The notes under the pieces: model-generated
The model's input: only the letters and a program-made list of their open reading frames with translations
The model's database searches: none
What the model was told of the DNA's origin: nothing
Shown: positions 1 to 11,675 of the stretch, in pieces
How positions within the stretch are numbered: the first letter of the stretch is position 1
How the letters are laid out: every line of letters starts with the position of its first letter
Program-made: the position numbers and the translations under genes
Assembly (NCBI GenBank): GCA_033558025.1
Contig: JAUCEF010000007.1
Span: forward strand, 7,502,001 to 7,566,000
Direction: 5' to 3'
DNA length: 64,000 bases
DNA from: Phytophthora sp. 'mugwort'
Lineage: Eukaryota > Oomycota > Peronosporomycetes > Peronosporales > Peronosporaceae

Positions 1-2
1 GC

Positions 3-2258
3 ATTTATGACGAGGCGTTGGAGAAACAGTTGGACGCGGAGCTGCACCCGCTGAACATGTTCCAGAAGGTGCGCTTGTGGTTTTATAATAGTAAAAGTAA
101 TGGTGCAGGCTCTGATGGTTGGATGTCCGATGACAGAGCAAAGTTGAGACGCGCGATGGACATTTCGTGGTCATCGTGTGCTCCACGACTGGCAACGGCG
201 ACCCGCCCGACAACTGTGGCAAGTTCTGGCGCTACGTGAAGCGCCGCACGCAGCCGGCGGACATGCTAGCCAAGCTGAGGTACACGGTGCTGGGGCTAGG
301 CGACACCAACTACGATAAGTTCTGGTGAGATTGGATGAGGTCTGCAGATGAGGTTGAGTGGTGGTTGACAACTTGGTGTCGTTTGTTTTTGGGATGATGT
401 AGTTTTATGGGCAAGAGTATCGAGAAGCGCTTGAGAGAACTGGGAGCCCAGAGCTTCTACGAGTCTGGTATGTACTATTGCTGTTCAGGCTCCGTTCTCG
501 TTGGCGACGGATGCTAACGATACTGCCATTTTTGAATGATTAGGCGTCGCTGATGAAGCGATGGGACTTGAGGACAGTGTGGAACCATGGCTGAATGGCT
601 TGTGGGAGGCGTTTGACACAGCTACTGGTACTGTGTGTGGTGACAATGATGTTGCTACCTCGGATTCGAATGGGGAGGAGGTCAATGTGGATCGTGGTAA
701 TGCTACCGAGTCATTGCCAGAACAGATACAGTTGTCAGCTCCAGCTGCTTTAAACACGCCATACCTTTTGGAGGGACTCATCTCGTACGAGAAGATGTTC
801 GGTCCCTTGGACACTCTGACGGAGGTGCCTGAAGACCTCCCTCGCCTGCAGTCTTCGCTTCTGTGTGTGCGTTTCCTGAGTGATGAGGAATGTCAGGAGG
901 CAAGCTCTGTATCGATTTCTGATGAAACTGACAAGGAAATCAGCTCAACGAACCTGTTCATGGCTTCAGTTATTGGAGCTGAGTACCTGACCGCTCCACA
1001 CGCCGAGAATAAGGTTCTTCGCCTTGATATCGACATCAGTGGCTCTGGGATTCAGTACATTCCTGGTGACTCGATCGGCATCAAATGCCCCAATCGAACG
1101 GAAGATGTGGACGCACTTCTGGCATGTCTGGGAGTCAGCGGGGACAAGGTTTTCTCTGCGGAGCCAGTCGCCGCATCAAATGGACGTGCGGCCAAGCGGA
1201 AGAATACATCGATTCACTTTCCGTCACCGTGCAGTGTCCGTAGCGTCTTAATGTACCATGTTGACATCCTCAGCTCACCAAAGAAAGCAGCCGTACGTGC
1301 TCTGGCCACGTATTGCTCGGACGAGGAGGAGCGTGCTCGCATGTTGCTGCTCAGCAGCAAGGCCGGCGCAGGAAAGTACAAGGTAAGAACGCTTAATCGG
1401 AAAACGAATAGTTTGTTTTGTGTCTGACAATTGCTTGCATGTTGCGATGTTCAGATGTTCATCACGGAGCAGTATCTTAACATTGTGGAGCTCATTCATC
1501 TATTTCCGTCCTGCAAACCCCCGCTCGACCACTTGCTGACACTACTGCCGCAGCTGATGCCACGGTATTACTCGATTGCGACGTCACCACTGGTCGATCC
1601 CACTCGACTGTCCGTGGCGTTTACAGTCGTAGAGCATGTCGTAGGCAAGCACGGCCTTCGCCGCCGCGGACTCTGCACGAATTGGCTTGACAAGATTTGC
1701 CAGTCGTTGATCGCTGATGAAGCTGCCCCCGCAAGCGTGAAGATTCCAATTTTCTTGAGAGGCACGCAGGATTTTCATCTTCCAGAAAACCCTCAATCGC
1801 CGTTGGTGCTTATTGGTCCGGGTACTGGTGTCGCCCCATTCATGGGATTCCTGCAGCACCGTCACCATGAGAGCAAGGGTGCGTCTTCACCGCGAGGTAA
1901 CGCTTACCTGTTCTTTGGATGCCGTCGCCGGAGCGAGGACTGGCTATTCAAGGAACAAATGCACGAATTCATCTCGAATGGCACTCTGACGCAGCTTTTC
2001 ACTGCGTTTTCGCGCGATCAGGATGAGAAGCATTACGTCCAGCACGACCTGCGTGACAATGCGAAACTCATGACTGACGTCCTGCTGGGATCGGATGGCT
2101 ACGTGTTTGTGTGTGGCGATGGCATCGCGATGGCTAAGGATGTTCACACCGCTCTCATGGATATTTTGACGGAGCGCGCTGGACTATCCCTGGAGGACGC
2201 TCAGTTGAAGCTCCTGGAGCTGGGAACGGAGCACCGCTATGTCCGTGATATTTGGTAA
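3..2258 (+). CDS. MTRR: Methionine synthase reductase (diflavin reductase), 5' end outside window
   Basis: This enzyme passes electrons from NADPH through FAD and FMN to keep cobalamin-dependent methionine synthase active. Visible exons are 3-68, 137-324, 403-467, 544-1382 and 1455-2258, joined by four GT-AG introns of 68-78 bp that keep frame (about 653 residues; the family is about 700, so perhaps 50-60 N-terminal residues are missing). In order: the FMN-domain motif STTGNGDPPD, LGDTNY and a GKSIEKRLRELGA block typical of this family; the FAD-binding RYYS and GLCTNWL motifs; the NADPH-binding GPGTGVAPF motif; FVCGDG; and a C-terminal Trp, as usual in diflavin reductases. The GKSIEKR block and the short linker favour MTRR over cytochrome P450 reductase or NDOR1. 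The gene looks intact in what is seen. Splice sites were placed by eye. Confidence 0.9.
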
Positions 2259-2638
2259 TCACGAACTTAGTTTGTCCCATAGAAAGCAGCAGGGCGCTGC
2301 GTGATCTCCTCCGCCAGATTGCGAGAGGTGGTTCAGTCTAAGCATATGCTGCGGTAGTTCGACTCGACCAACTCTTTTGAGAGAAAGACGCAAGAGATAA
2401 ACGTAATCCAACTTTTGAAATGTTGCAAAGTGATTCTACGACATGTATACAGTAGAATTGAATGAACACATTGAACTGTAGTAGTAGACTAGTGTAGCAG
2501 TAAGAAATATATAGTACTATTTGTATATTTAGCATAGTACTAGTACTATAGTATTGTATTACGAAGAGAGAGCACATTTTTCTCACAAAAGAATATTATA
2601 ATTAAAGAGCTCAGCTTTTCTTCATGAAGGATGGAGGA
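2259..2638. other. Intergenic, AT-rich, between convergent MTRR and H3
   Basis: This is the 3' flank of two convergent genes. The centre (about 2390-2610) is AT-rich with short TA-rich runs. No ORF, RNA gene or repeat is supported. Confidence 0.5.
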
Positions 2639-2651
2639 GGTGGAGACCACC
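2639..2651 (-). terminator. Candidate histone 3' hairpin of canonical H3
   Basis: A perfect small inverted repeat, GGTGG-AGA-CCACC, lies about 18 nt past the H3 stop codon. The second H3 gene has a similar hairpin at the same distance (25930-25942), inside a 3' flank that is otherwise conserved between the two genes (CTCTTCCTCGGC). It is not the animal histone stem-loop sequence. A role in 3' end formation is inferred. Confidence 0.35.
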
Positions 2652-2669
2652 AACGGCCGAGGAAGAGGC

Positions 2670-3083
<414 letters not shown>

Positions 3084-3147
3084 TTAAATGGTTGAAGGTT
3101 GCTTCTTGTTTGCTGCTGCTGGTTCTTGGGCCGAAGCTTGGAAAAGC

Positions 3148-3155
3148 GGAAATGA
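3148..3155 (-). promoter_or_regulatory. Inr-like core promoter motif of H3
   Basis: On the minus strand TCATTTCC fits the oomycete Inr consensus YCAYTYY, about 70 nt before the H3 ATG. The same motif followed by CGCTTT and CCAAGC occurs upstream of the second H3 gene (25438-25445), within promoters that are clearly homologous up to about 3304. Start-site use is inferred. Confidence 0.45.
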
Positions 3156-3407
3156 ATCGACCACGCCGAGCGGAAGAAAGGAAAAACGTGGGCGTCGCGC
3201 GCGGTATACAAAGCGCAAGTGGTTTGGCGAAGGTAGTGTTCAACAGGGGAGATGACGCCTTCGAGGGGCTGCCGAACCCTTCAGGATTGTACTTGGACTT
3301 CGTATGACAGACGTCTGGGGAAAGGTTCGGGCCAGGCGGGGCGACGTCGATGCCGACTATAACCAAGCGAAGCTTTTTTCTCTCCCCTGTCGCGGCTTCG
3401 TGTCTCT

Positions 3408-3459
3408 GGACCAATCGCTCGCGCCGACTCCCTATCCCAGGCCTCCGGCGTCGAATATA
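3408..3459 (+). promoter_or_regulatory. CCAAT box and TATA-like motif, plus orientation
   Basis: ACCAATCG near 3409 is followed about 40 bp later by AATATATAGGG (about 3450-3460). Order and spacing fit a plus-strand promoter. No ORF starts just downstream and the ataxin-10 start is about 850 bp away, so the target is unclear; it could serve an ataxin-10 5' UTR or a non-coding RNA. The same block is present in the right arm. Confidence 0.25.
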
Positions 3460-3760
3460 TAGGGCGGTGTATGGGCTGGCTGGCGCCCACAGGCTGCACG
3501 AAAAGCTGCATCCAAATATCCGAAGGGGGGGTCGACTTTCACTTGCTTAAAGTATGAATCACCACCGTCGTTACGATCGACTCATTCCACCAATCAAGAG
3601 ACCGCCCTTCCCCTACAGCGCGCATAGGAAAGGCCAGCCAACAGTGCCAAGTCCGATTATCAGTGCTATTACCGGCTGGCACACAGCCAAGCTCTGCGTT
3701 GAATCGCGCGGAAGCCAGTCAGCAACCAGGTCTGCTCATCGTTGTTGAATACCAGGTACT

Positions 3761-3817
3761 GTAGTGGCAGCCTGCCACTACACTGGCAGGGCTGTGCAAT
3801 GCACAGGGTGTACACCC
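3761..3817. repeat. Three consecutive palindromes
   Basis: GTAGTGGCAG-C-CTGCCACTAC (3761-3781), CTGTGCA-A-TGCACAG (3792-3806) and GGGTGTACACCC (3806-3817) follow one another within 57 bp, in the untranslated stretch upstream of ataxin-10. The mirror copy is at 10774-10830. Each is a perfect inverted repeat. Function unknown. Confidence 0.8.
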
Positions 3818-4304
3818 GTGGCCGCCGCTACAACTTGCTTTTGGGCCACGAAATTGGATGGAGATTTTGCAGTCGATAAACATCATGAACACCACAAAAT
3901 GTGTTGATTGATGCGGACAGACTATTGACTCAATACGATAATTCGAGAAAATCTGATCGAAAGACTGGCACCTGCATCTACATTCTAGGTTGTCAGTGTA
4001 TTTACACACTTTTGGTCAAGCTTGAAGCAGGACAGGAAGGAAGCCAGATCACCTTGAGCGAGCCTCCAAGGTCGCTTGTCTTGCTGCCTGCATCTTCGCT
4101 GTCATTTCGCTATTGGAACGACTTGTTGCCTTTTGCGTCCAGGCGCTGCGCAGCTGGACAGTCGGTAGACGATAACAACTATCACTCTGTCCAGCTTCAA
4201 CCATCGTCAGTGCGTCACTCGATGTGGCCCACATCTGACATCACGGCGTCACTGAGTGTGGTGCACACCATGTACCTGTCAGCATCATCATCGTTCTAAC
4301 AACA

Positions 4305-6479
4305 ATGGACTTTGAAGCACTGGCGGCGGAATGCCGCAGCGCCGCCTTCCGGTACGTGCCCCCGGCCAATGGCTACACAATCCAGCTGGCGTCCTCAATG
4401 CATCGATTGCACGCTTTATCTCCTTACTTAACGTAACCAACTGACCGCTCGTTTTCGCCTTGTATTGCGACACTTCCCACCCGCAGAGACTCCCTCACTG
4501 CGTCGCCCGTGTGGACGCAAGCTGCCGAGACGATCGCCGACCACGTGCAGCGGCTGCATACCGAGATTCAGTCCGCAGGATCTGATCCAAGCACTGTGGA
4601 CGATGCACTGGACCAAGACGACGCAGCTGAGGACGACGACGGCCTGGGCTACACGTTCCGCACGGATAGCAAGAACCCGACCGCCAAGTCGTTGCAGGAC
4701 GATTTCTCGCCGCCCAAGCCTGTTGTAGCTGACGTCAATCGAGCGATCGGACAGATCAAAGCTGTGACGGCAGTCTTCCGCTTCCTACGTAATGCTTGTG
4801 CGGCGTGCGGCAAGAACCAGGACGCGTGCCGAGACGCCGGACTGATCAAGCTGGTGCGGCCTTAGACCGTTTGTGAGTTCGGATTGTGCGTTCGAGAGAG
4901 TTTAAGGTGGTTCGGATGATATCATGGGGTTTTCTAGGCGCATGATGTGGTGGTGCGTTGCTGCCTCTGGATGGACGTCGAGGACGAGGCACTAGAAGGG
5001 TACGTTAGTGCTTCCTCCGCATGAAGACGGAAATTGTTCGGGGGATCAATGGGTGTGGGTTGCTGCATCAATGCTGATATTTTAACATGTGCTAAATACA
5101 GGCAGGTCGTCCTTCTCTCTCAAGTCGCGCTTCAGTTTTGCGTGAATGGAGTCACCGGTAACGCGAGGAGTCAGGCGACAGCATGGGAATTGTTCTTCCC
5201 CGACGATTTTCAGGTGCGTTGTTGGGTGTGGCCAGTGCCATTAGTGTTGATTGAGGGGTTAATGTGCTAACATTATCTGCGACGTCCAGAAAGTTTTGGT
5301 GGAGTGCCACCAGTATCGCAAGGTGGTTGCCTTTGCGGTGGCGCTGCTCGTCAATTGCGTCAATTCAAGCAATGTCGATGCTTCGGATATCGATGAAGTT
5401 GCTGCTCGTCGCGTGGATCTGGTAGGCACGGCTTTCGCAGGACTCGGTATCTTAGGAATACGCATGTCTGAACTTTGCTGTTATATTGTTATCAGGTGTG
5501 CGCTCGCAATTTGGTGATCACGACTCTCCATCGCTGCATGGTGAAGCCCACGACCTCGTCGGAGTGTGATGCCTCGATGTCGAGTGGCCCACACATCGAC
5601 GACAAGGACCCAGCTTTTGAGTGGATTTGTGCGTTATTTGGAGTGCTTTTCCGCGACAGTCGTGCCAAAGACCTTTACAACGCTGTGGGCGCGCACATGC
5701 TCAGCAAGCTTTGGTCTCGAGTGACTCCCGAGCAATTGATCTTGCTACGGATGTTCACGACGTGGGCTGTTTCCTCGCCCAAGTCGACTTCCCTAGCGAC
5801 CACTCAAGAAGAGGCCAGTAGACAGGAGCCACTTCCAGAGGGTACGTTCGAGTTTGTGAAAAGCACGTGGTCGTACGTCATCACTATCAATGACGAAGAC
5901 AGACCGGAGGAAGCGGACGAAATCAGGAAGAAAATGTGGATCGAGCTGGAAAACGAAGCCAAGTTGATGTTGCTTGATGTCCTTGGAGAACTAACGGTCG
6001 GTCACACCAGGCTTAATGCCGAGGGGACCCGAGAATTGCTGCTGTCACTGCTTCAAGAGCTCCAGCGAGTGTGGGAGCTCGGGCGTCAAAACCCTACAGC
6101 GAGGAACACTCGAGCTGCTGGATCGACGCTGCAGCCGCAAGCACAAGGGGAGCCATTCGGGTACAGATCTGGTTTGATCCGCGTCATTGGCAATCTCAGT
6201 TTCCGTCACACCCACCACCAAGATCTCGTGCGAGAGGAAGGATATTTACCTTTGTTCCTCAATCACTGCAATATCGACGAGATGAACCCGATGGTCCGAG
6301 AATGGTCCTTGGTCGCTCTGCGCAATCTGTGCGAAGGTAACGAAGCCAACCAATCGTACATCACTGCTCTACGTCCGCAGGGAATGGATGCAGCTTCGAC
6401 TGCAGCTCTCGAGAAAGCGAAGGTGCGAGCAGATATGGGGGAAGACGGCAAAGTTAAGTTGACGAACAAGGAGGAATAA
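4305..6479 (+). CDS. ATXN10: Ataxin-10 homologue, copy 1
   Basis: An armadillo-like protein; animal ataxin-10 acts in cytokinesis and neuronal survival, and the role in oomycetes is unknown. Six exons, 4305-4351, 4487-4853, 4938-4999, 5102-5213, 5290-5421 and 5496-6479, all with GT-AG introns of 74-135 bp, give 567 residues in one frame. The ATG opens MDFEALAAECRSAAFR. The diagnostic conserved C-terminal ataxin-10 domain is in exon 6: a GLIRVIGNLSFR block, QDLVREEGYLPLFLNHCNID, NPMVREWSLVALRNLCEGNE and NQSYI. The protein is acidic around DDAAEDDD. It converges on the TPR gene with only about 30 bp between stop codons. A second, apparently identical copy lies in the right arm. Confidence 0.88.
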
Positions 6480-6509
6480 CCTCATGACGAATAGAAATCT
6501 AGTCTTCAC

Positions 6510-7802
6510 TTATCGTCGACTCATTGTTCGCCGCGTATCGTCAGGTCTGTTTCTAGAAATCTCTTTCTGGATTCGCTCGGTCTCTAGCTGCAAGCAAGCG
6601 GTTTGCAACCGAATCGAGGCAATTTTATTCGCTGGGTCTAGTTGTAAGCTCATTTTGAAATCTTTGATTGCGGCAGGAACTTTTTTCTGGCCTAAGAAGG
6701 CATTCGCGTGGCCAAAAAGCAATGCCGAACGCTGCTTTTGGTCCGCTGGATCCACCAAAGCCAAGCACTCCTCATAAGCTTCCATAGCCTTCTCGTACTG
6801 ATCGAGTCGCAGCCACTCGTCGGCTCGCTCACGAAGTGCAATCAGCTGCTTTAAGTGATTGCGATGAGTCTGCAACGCTTCCGTGGGGGCCCTGTTTCCG
6901 TGCCTTATAAACATATCAACAATCCGGATCGACTGCCTGTAAAACCCCACATAGGCTAAGGCTCGTGCTCGTATCAGTGTCAAGTCGCCACTCTCTGTTG
7001 AGAAGGGCGAATGCTCTAAAAACCTCGTCACCATAGCAAATTGACGTTGCTTCATCCAAGACTGGACCAGGAAAAGTGCAAGCTCGACGGAGAAAGGGGC
7101 TTCACGTAGTAGTTTCCAGAATTCCTTGCTGAGAGAAGCTTGCACGTGACCTGGTGCCTGATGGCGCTTGAAAAGTTCTTTGGTGCAAGCCAGGGAGGTC
7201 TGAAATGCGACACAGTCGAGCAGCAGTTTCTTCGCTGCTAACACGACATCTCGTAGCGCTTGACTGTCATCATCTTCGAATAGAACTGTTTGTGTGAAAG
7301 GCGCCTTGAGGTACCGACGAGTCACATCGAAACACTTGCCTAGTGTTGAACGAGCCTGTGCGATGTCACCGATAAGCTTCCAGCCACCACTCAGTGCCAT
7401 TAGCTCTCGGCAATAGTCAATAAGGTCGGTTGAAGCTAACTGAATGTCACCACTTCCATCCATTGAGCTTAGGACGTCTTGCCACGCAAGCAAAAATGCG
7501 GGGAACCATCTCAACGGTGTTCGAGTTTCCAAGACCTTCGTCAATATTTGCGTACGAAATGTTTGCATTTCTGCAATTGCTAAAGACGCATCATGGTTCT
7601 CTATACATCCGTTAAAACGCCCATTTAATTCTCTCAACTCTTGGTCATTGTCCTCAAATGTTTGTTTGATGAAGTTGTGGTGATCAGATGCAAGTTCTGA
7701 CAGGGGCAATTGGTTTGCCATCGATTCGTTGGAGACAATCAAAAACATTCGGTGCTCGCTGCTCCACTCGACGGACATGTAGAAAGTACTTTGCATCGCC
7801 AC
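6510..7802 (-). CDS. TPR-repeat protein in the inverted-repeat spacer
   Basis: An open frame of 430 codons counted from a GTG; the first ATG is at 7796, and upstream exons may be missing. The C-terminal third carries tetratricopeptide-like helices (about residues 335-415: ADEWLRLDQYEKAMEAYEEC, ALLFGHANAFLGQ, AIKDFKMSLQLDPANKIAS) resembling those of DNAJC7-type co-chaperones, but no J domain follows. The rest is helical with no domain I recognise. The final 14 codons lie inside the left arm, so a 43-bp tail of this gene is also found at 8039-8081 without the rest. The right arm starts only about 240 bp upstream of its start, so its promoter or 5' exons may have been displaced by the duplication. 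Confidence 0.7.
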   Translation of the reverse strand: MAMQSTFYMSVEWSSEHRMFLIVSNESMANQLPLSELASDHHNFIKQTFEDNDQELRELNGRFNGCIENHDASLAIAEMQTFRTQILTKVLETRTPLRWFPAFLLAWQDVLSSMDGSGDIQLASTDLIDYCRELMALSGGWKLIGDIAQARSTLGKCFDVTRRYLKAPFTQTVLFEDDDSQALRDVVLAAKKLLLDCVAFQTSLACTKELFKRHQAPGHVQASLSKEFWKLLREAPFSVELALFLVQSWMKQRQFAMVTRFLEHSPFSTESGDLTLIRARALAYVGFYRQSIRIVDMFIRHGNRAPTEALQTHRNHLKQLIALRERADEWLRLDQYEKAMEAYEECLALVDPADQKQRSALLFGHANAFLGQKKVPAAIKDFKMSLQLDPANKIASIRLQTACLQLETERIQKEISRNRPDDTRRTMSRR

Positions 7803-8111
7803 TCGAAAGCGAGCGTGTTGGTCGTAGCAGCCTCGGCAAATTTCTTCACGGATGCCGTAACGTTATGGATCGTGAAGCGCCGCTAGAAGAAATATTTTAA
7901 TGTTAGATTTCTCAGAAGACCCCCCACTCCAACGGTTTGTCAATTCCGCAACAACTTGAAGCACGGCAGTACATATCAATACTGTAGACATTTGTGAAGT
8001 ACCTAACACCTAGGTACAGAGGAGCGAGAGATTTGTGCAAACAGACCTGACGATACGCGGCGAACAATGAGTCGACGATAAGTGAAGACTAGATTTCTAT
8101 TCGTCATGAGG

Positions 8112-10286
8112 TTATTCCTCCTTGTTCGTCAACTTAACTTTGCCGTCTTCCCCCATATCTGCTCGCACCTTCGCTTTCTCGAGAGCTGCAGTCGAAGCTG
8201 CATCCATTCCCTGCGGACGTAGAGCAGTGATGTACGATTGGTTGGCTTCGTTACCTTCGCACAGATTGCGCAGAGCGACCAAGGACCATTCTCGGACCAT
8301 CGGGTTCATCTCGTCGATATTGCAGTGATTGAGGAACAAAGGTAAATATCCTTCCTCTCGCACGAGATCTTGGTGGTGGGTGTGACGGAAACTGAGATTG
8401 CCAATGACGCGGATCAAACCAGATCTGTACCCGAATGGCTCCCCTTGTGCTTGCGGCTGCAGCGTCGATCCAGCAGCTCGAGTGTTCCTCGCTGTAGGGT
8501 TTTGACGCCCGAGCTCCCACACTCGCTGGAGCTCTTGAAGCAGTGACAGCAGCAATTCTCGGGTCCCCTCGGCATTAAGCCTGGTGTGACCGACCGTTAG
8601 TTCTCCAAGGACATCAAGCAACATCAACTTGGCTTCGTTTTCCAGCTCGATCCACATTTTCTTCCTGATTTCGTCCGCTTCCTCCGGTCTGTCTTCGTCA
8701 TTGATAGTGATGACGTACGACCACGTGCTTTTCACAAACTCGAACGTACCCTCTGGAAGTGGCTCCTGTCTACTGGCCTCTTCTTGAGTGGTCGCTAGGG
8801 AAGTCGACTTGGGCGAGGAAACAGCCCACGTCGTGAACATCCGTAGCAAGATCAATTGCTCGGGAGTCACTCGAGACCAAAGCTTGCTGAGCATGTGCGC
8901 GCCCACAGCGTTGTAAAGGTCTTTGGCACGACTGTCGCGGAAAAGCACTCCAAATAACGCACAAATCCACTCAAAAGCTGGGTCCTTGTCGTCGATGTGT
9001 GGGCCACTCGACATCGAGGCATCACACTCCGACGAGGTCGTGGGCTTCACCATGCAGCGATGGAGAGTCGTGATCACCAAATTGCGAGCGCACACCTGAT
9101 AACAATATAACAGCAAAGTTCAGACATGCGTATTCCTAAGATACCGAGTCCTGCGAAAGCCGTGCCTACCAGATCCACGCGACGAGCAGCAACTTCATCG
9201 ATATCCGAAGCATCGACATTGCTTGAATTGACGCAATTGACGAGCAGCGCCACCGCAAAGGCAACCACCTTGCGATACTGGTGGCACTCCACCAAAACTT
9301 TCTGGACGTCGCAGATAATGTTAGCACATTAACCCCTCAATCAACACTAATGGCACTGGCCACACCCAACAACGCACCTGAAAATCGTCGGGGAAGAACA
9401 ATTCCCATGCTGTCGCCTGACTCCTCGCGTTACCGGTGACTCCATTCACGCAAAACTGAAGCGCGACTTGAGAGAGAAGGACGACCTGCCTGTATTTAGC
9501 ACATGTTAAAATATCAGCATTGATGCAGCAACCCACACCCATTGATCCCCCGAACAATTTCCGTCTTCATGCGGAGGAAGCACTAACGTACCCTTCTAGT
9601 GCCTCGTCCTCGACGTCCATCCAGAGGCAGCAACGCACCACCACATCATGCGCCTAGAAAACCCCATGATATCATCCGAACCACCTTAAACTCTCTCGAA
9701 CGCACAATCCGAACTCACAAACGGTCTAAGGCCGCACCAGCTTGATCAGTCCGGCGTCTCGGCACGCGTCCTGGTTCTTGCCGCACGCCGCACAAGCATT
9801 ACGTAGGAAGCGGAAGACTGCCGTCACAGCTTTGATCTGTCCGATCGCTCGATTGACGTCAGCTACAACAGGCTTGGGCGGCGAGAAATCGTCCTGCAAC
9901 GACTTGGCGGTCGGGTTCTTGCTATCCGTGCGGAACGTGTAGCCCAGGCCGTCGTCGTCCTCAGCTGCGTCGTCTTGGTCCAGTGCATCGTCCACAGTGC
10001 TTGGATCAGATCCTGCGGACTGAATCTCGGTATGCAGCCGCTGCACGTGGTCGGCGATCGTCTCGGCAGCTTGCGTCCACACGGGCGACGCAGTGAGGGA
10101 GTCTCTGCGGGTGGGAAGTGTCGCAATACAAGGCGAAAACGAGCGGTCAGTTGGTTACGTTAAGTAAGGAGATAAAGCGTGCAATCGATGCATTGAGGAC
10201 GCCAGCTGGATTGTGTAGCCATTGGCCGGGGGCACGTACCGGAAGGCGGCGCTGCGGCATTCCGCCGCCAGTGCTTCAAAGTCCAT
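8112..10286 (-). CDS. ATXN10: Ataxin-10 homologue, copy 2
   Basis: Same six-exon gene as at 4305-6479, in inverted orientation: exons 10240-10286, 9738-10104, 9592-9653, 9378-9489, 9170-9301 and 8112-9095, with the same 567-residue product. All splice sites and the ATG are kept, and about 950 bp of upstream sequence are included, so the copy could be transcribed. It is read in the same direction as the TPR gene and ends about 310 bp before that gene's start. The lack of any difference means a very recent duplication, strong gene conversion or an assembly error. Confidence 0.85.
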
Positions 10287-10773
10287 TGTTGTTAGAACGA
10301 TGATGATGCTGACAGGTACATGGTGTGCACCACACTCAGTGACGCCGTGATGTCAGATGTGGGCCACATCGAGTGACGCACTGACGATGGTTGAAGCTGG
10401 ACAGAGTGATAGTTGTTATCGTCTACCGACTGTCCAGCTGCGCAGCGCCTGGACGCAAAAGGCAACAAGTCGTTCCAATAGCGAAATGACAGCGAAGATG
10501 CAGGCAGCAAGACAAGCGACCTTGGAGGCTCGCTCAAGGTGATCTGGCTTCCTTCCTGTCCTGCTTCAAGCTTGACCAAAAGTGTGTAAATACACTGACA
10601 ACCTAGAATGTAGATGCAGGTGCCAGTCTTTCGATCAGATTTTCTCGAATTATCGTATTGAGTCAATAGTCTGTCCGCATCAATCAACACATTTTGTGGT
10701 GTTCATGATGTTTATCGACTGCAAAATCTCCATCCAATTTCGTGGCCCAAAAGCAAGTTGTAGCGGCGGCCAC

Positions 10774-10830
10774 GGGTGTACACCCTGTGCATTGCACAGC
10801 CCTGCCAGTGTAGTGGCAGGCTGCCACTAC
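10774..10830. repeat. Three consecutive palindromes (mirror copy)
   Basis: Right-arm counterpart of 3761-3817, identical in reverse complement. Confidence 0.8.
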
Positions 10831-11233
10831 AGTACCTGGTATTCAACAACGATGAGCAGACCTGGTTGCTGACTGGCTTCCGCGCGATTCAACGCAGAGC
10901 TTGGCTGTGTGCCAGCCGGTAATAGCACTGATAATCGGACTTGGCACTGTTGGCTGGCCTTTCCTATGCGCGCTGTAGGGGAAGGGCGGTCTCTTGATTG
11001 GTGGAATGAGTCGATCGTAACGACGGTGGTGATTCATACTTTAAGCAAGTGAAAGTCGACCCCCCCTTCGGATATTTGGATGCAGCTTTTCGTGCAGCCT
11101 GTGGGCGCCAGCCAGCCCATACACCGCCCTATATATTCGACGCCGGAGGCCTGGGATAGGGAGTCGGCGCGAGCGATTGGTCCAGAGACACGAAGCCGCG
11201 ACAGGGGAGAGAAAAAAGCTTCGCTTGGTTATA

Positions 11234-11542
11234 CCGCATAACACAAATCAAAATTCGCACATATCTATCTCATAGTTCGCACCGTCGACTAGCCAATCAG
11301 CAGCGAATACACTAAGAAGTAATAGGAAACTTGTTACCTTTTATTGAAGGTTATAGTTCATAGCTCTCCGAAATCTGTCGTCTAGGCTGTAGACTTAAGA
11401 CGTGCCCGCGCCAGATTCGTGCAAGAATCAGTTGTCGCGCCAAGACCACATCTGCCACTAATTATCCACGCCCTGTACTATGCCTCACACTGGGAGAAAG
11501 CAAAGTACGGGAAATGGCTCTAAAGCTAAAATACAAACTAGT
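11234..11542. other. Intergenic flank of the right arm
   Basis: The first about 30 bp (TACCGCATAACA and a later TTCGCA) resemble the region about 300 bp upstream of the second H3 gene (25177-25207, opposite strand). The rest shows no gene or repeat. Confidence 0.4.
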
Positions 11543-11675
11543 TGTGACGGGGCACACAACACCTTGCGCATAGGAAGCAAAGCTTCCGGAGAGTATACAA
11601 ACTCTCAGTGTACAGCAGTTTACAAGTCCATGGTTTGAGGTGACTGTTACTAAACTAGGTCTAATTTTTCGCGTT

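Larger units (their letters stand above)
3358..6552. repeat. Left arm of 3195-bp inverted repeat
   Basis: Every position x in this arm matches the complement of position 14591-x in the right arm (8039-11233) without any indel that I can find; all ORFs, real and shadow, are identical in both arms. The arm runs from the H3 upstream region through the whole ataxin-10 gene to the last 43 bp of the TPR gene. The 1486-bp spacer is 6553-8038. Confidence 0.95.
8039..11233. repeat. Right arm of 3195-bp inverted repeat
   Basis: Exact mirror of 3358-6552 (coordinate sum 14591). It contains a complete second ataxin-10 gene and, at its inner end (8039-8081), an orphan 3' tail of the TPR gene. This shows that the ancestral order was H3, ataxin-10, TPR, and that the right arm is the new copy. 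It ends at 11233, where the sequence changes abruptly. Confidence 0.95.
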
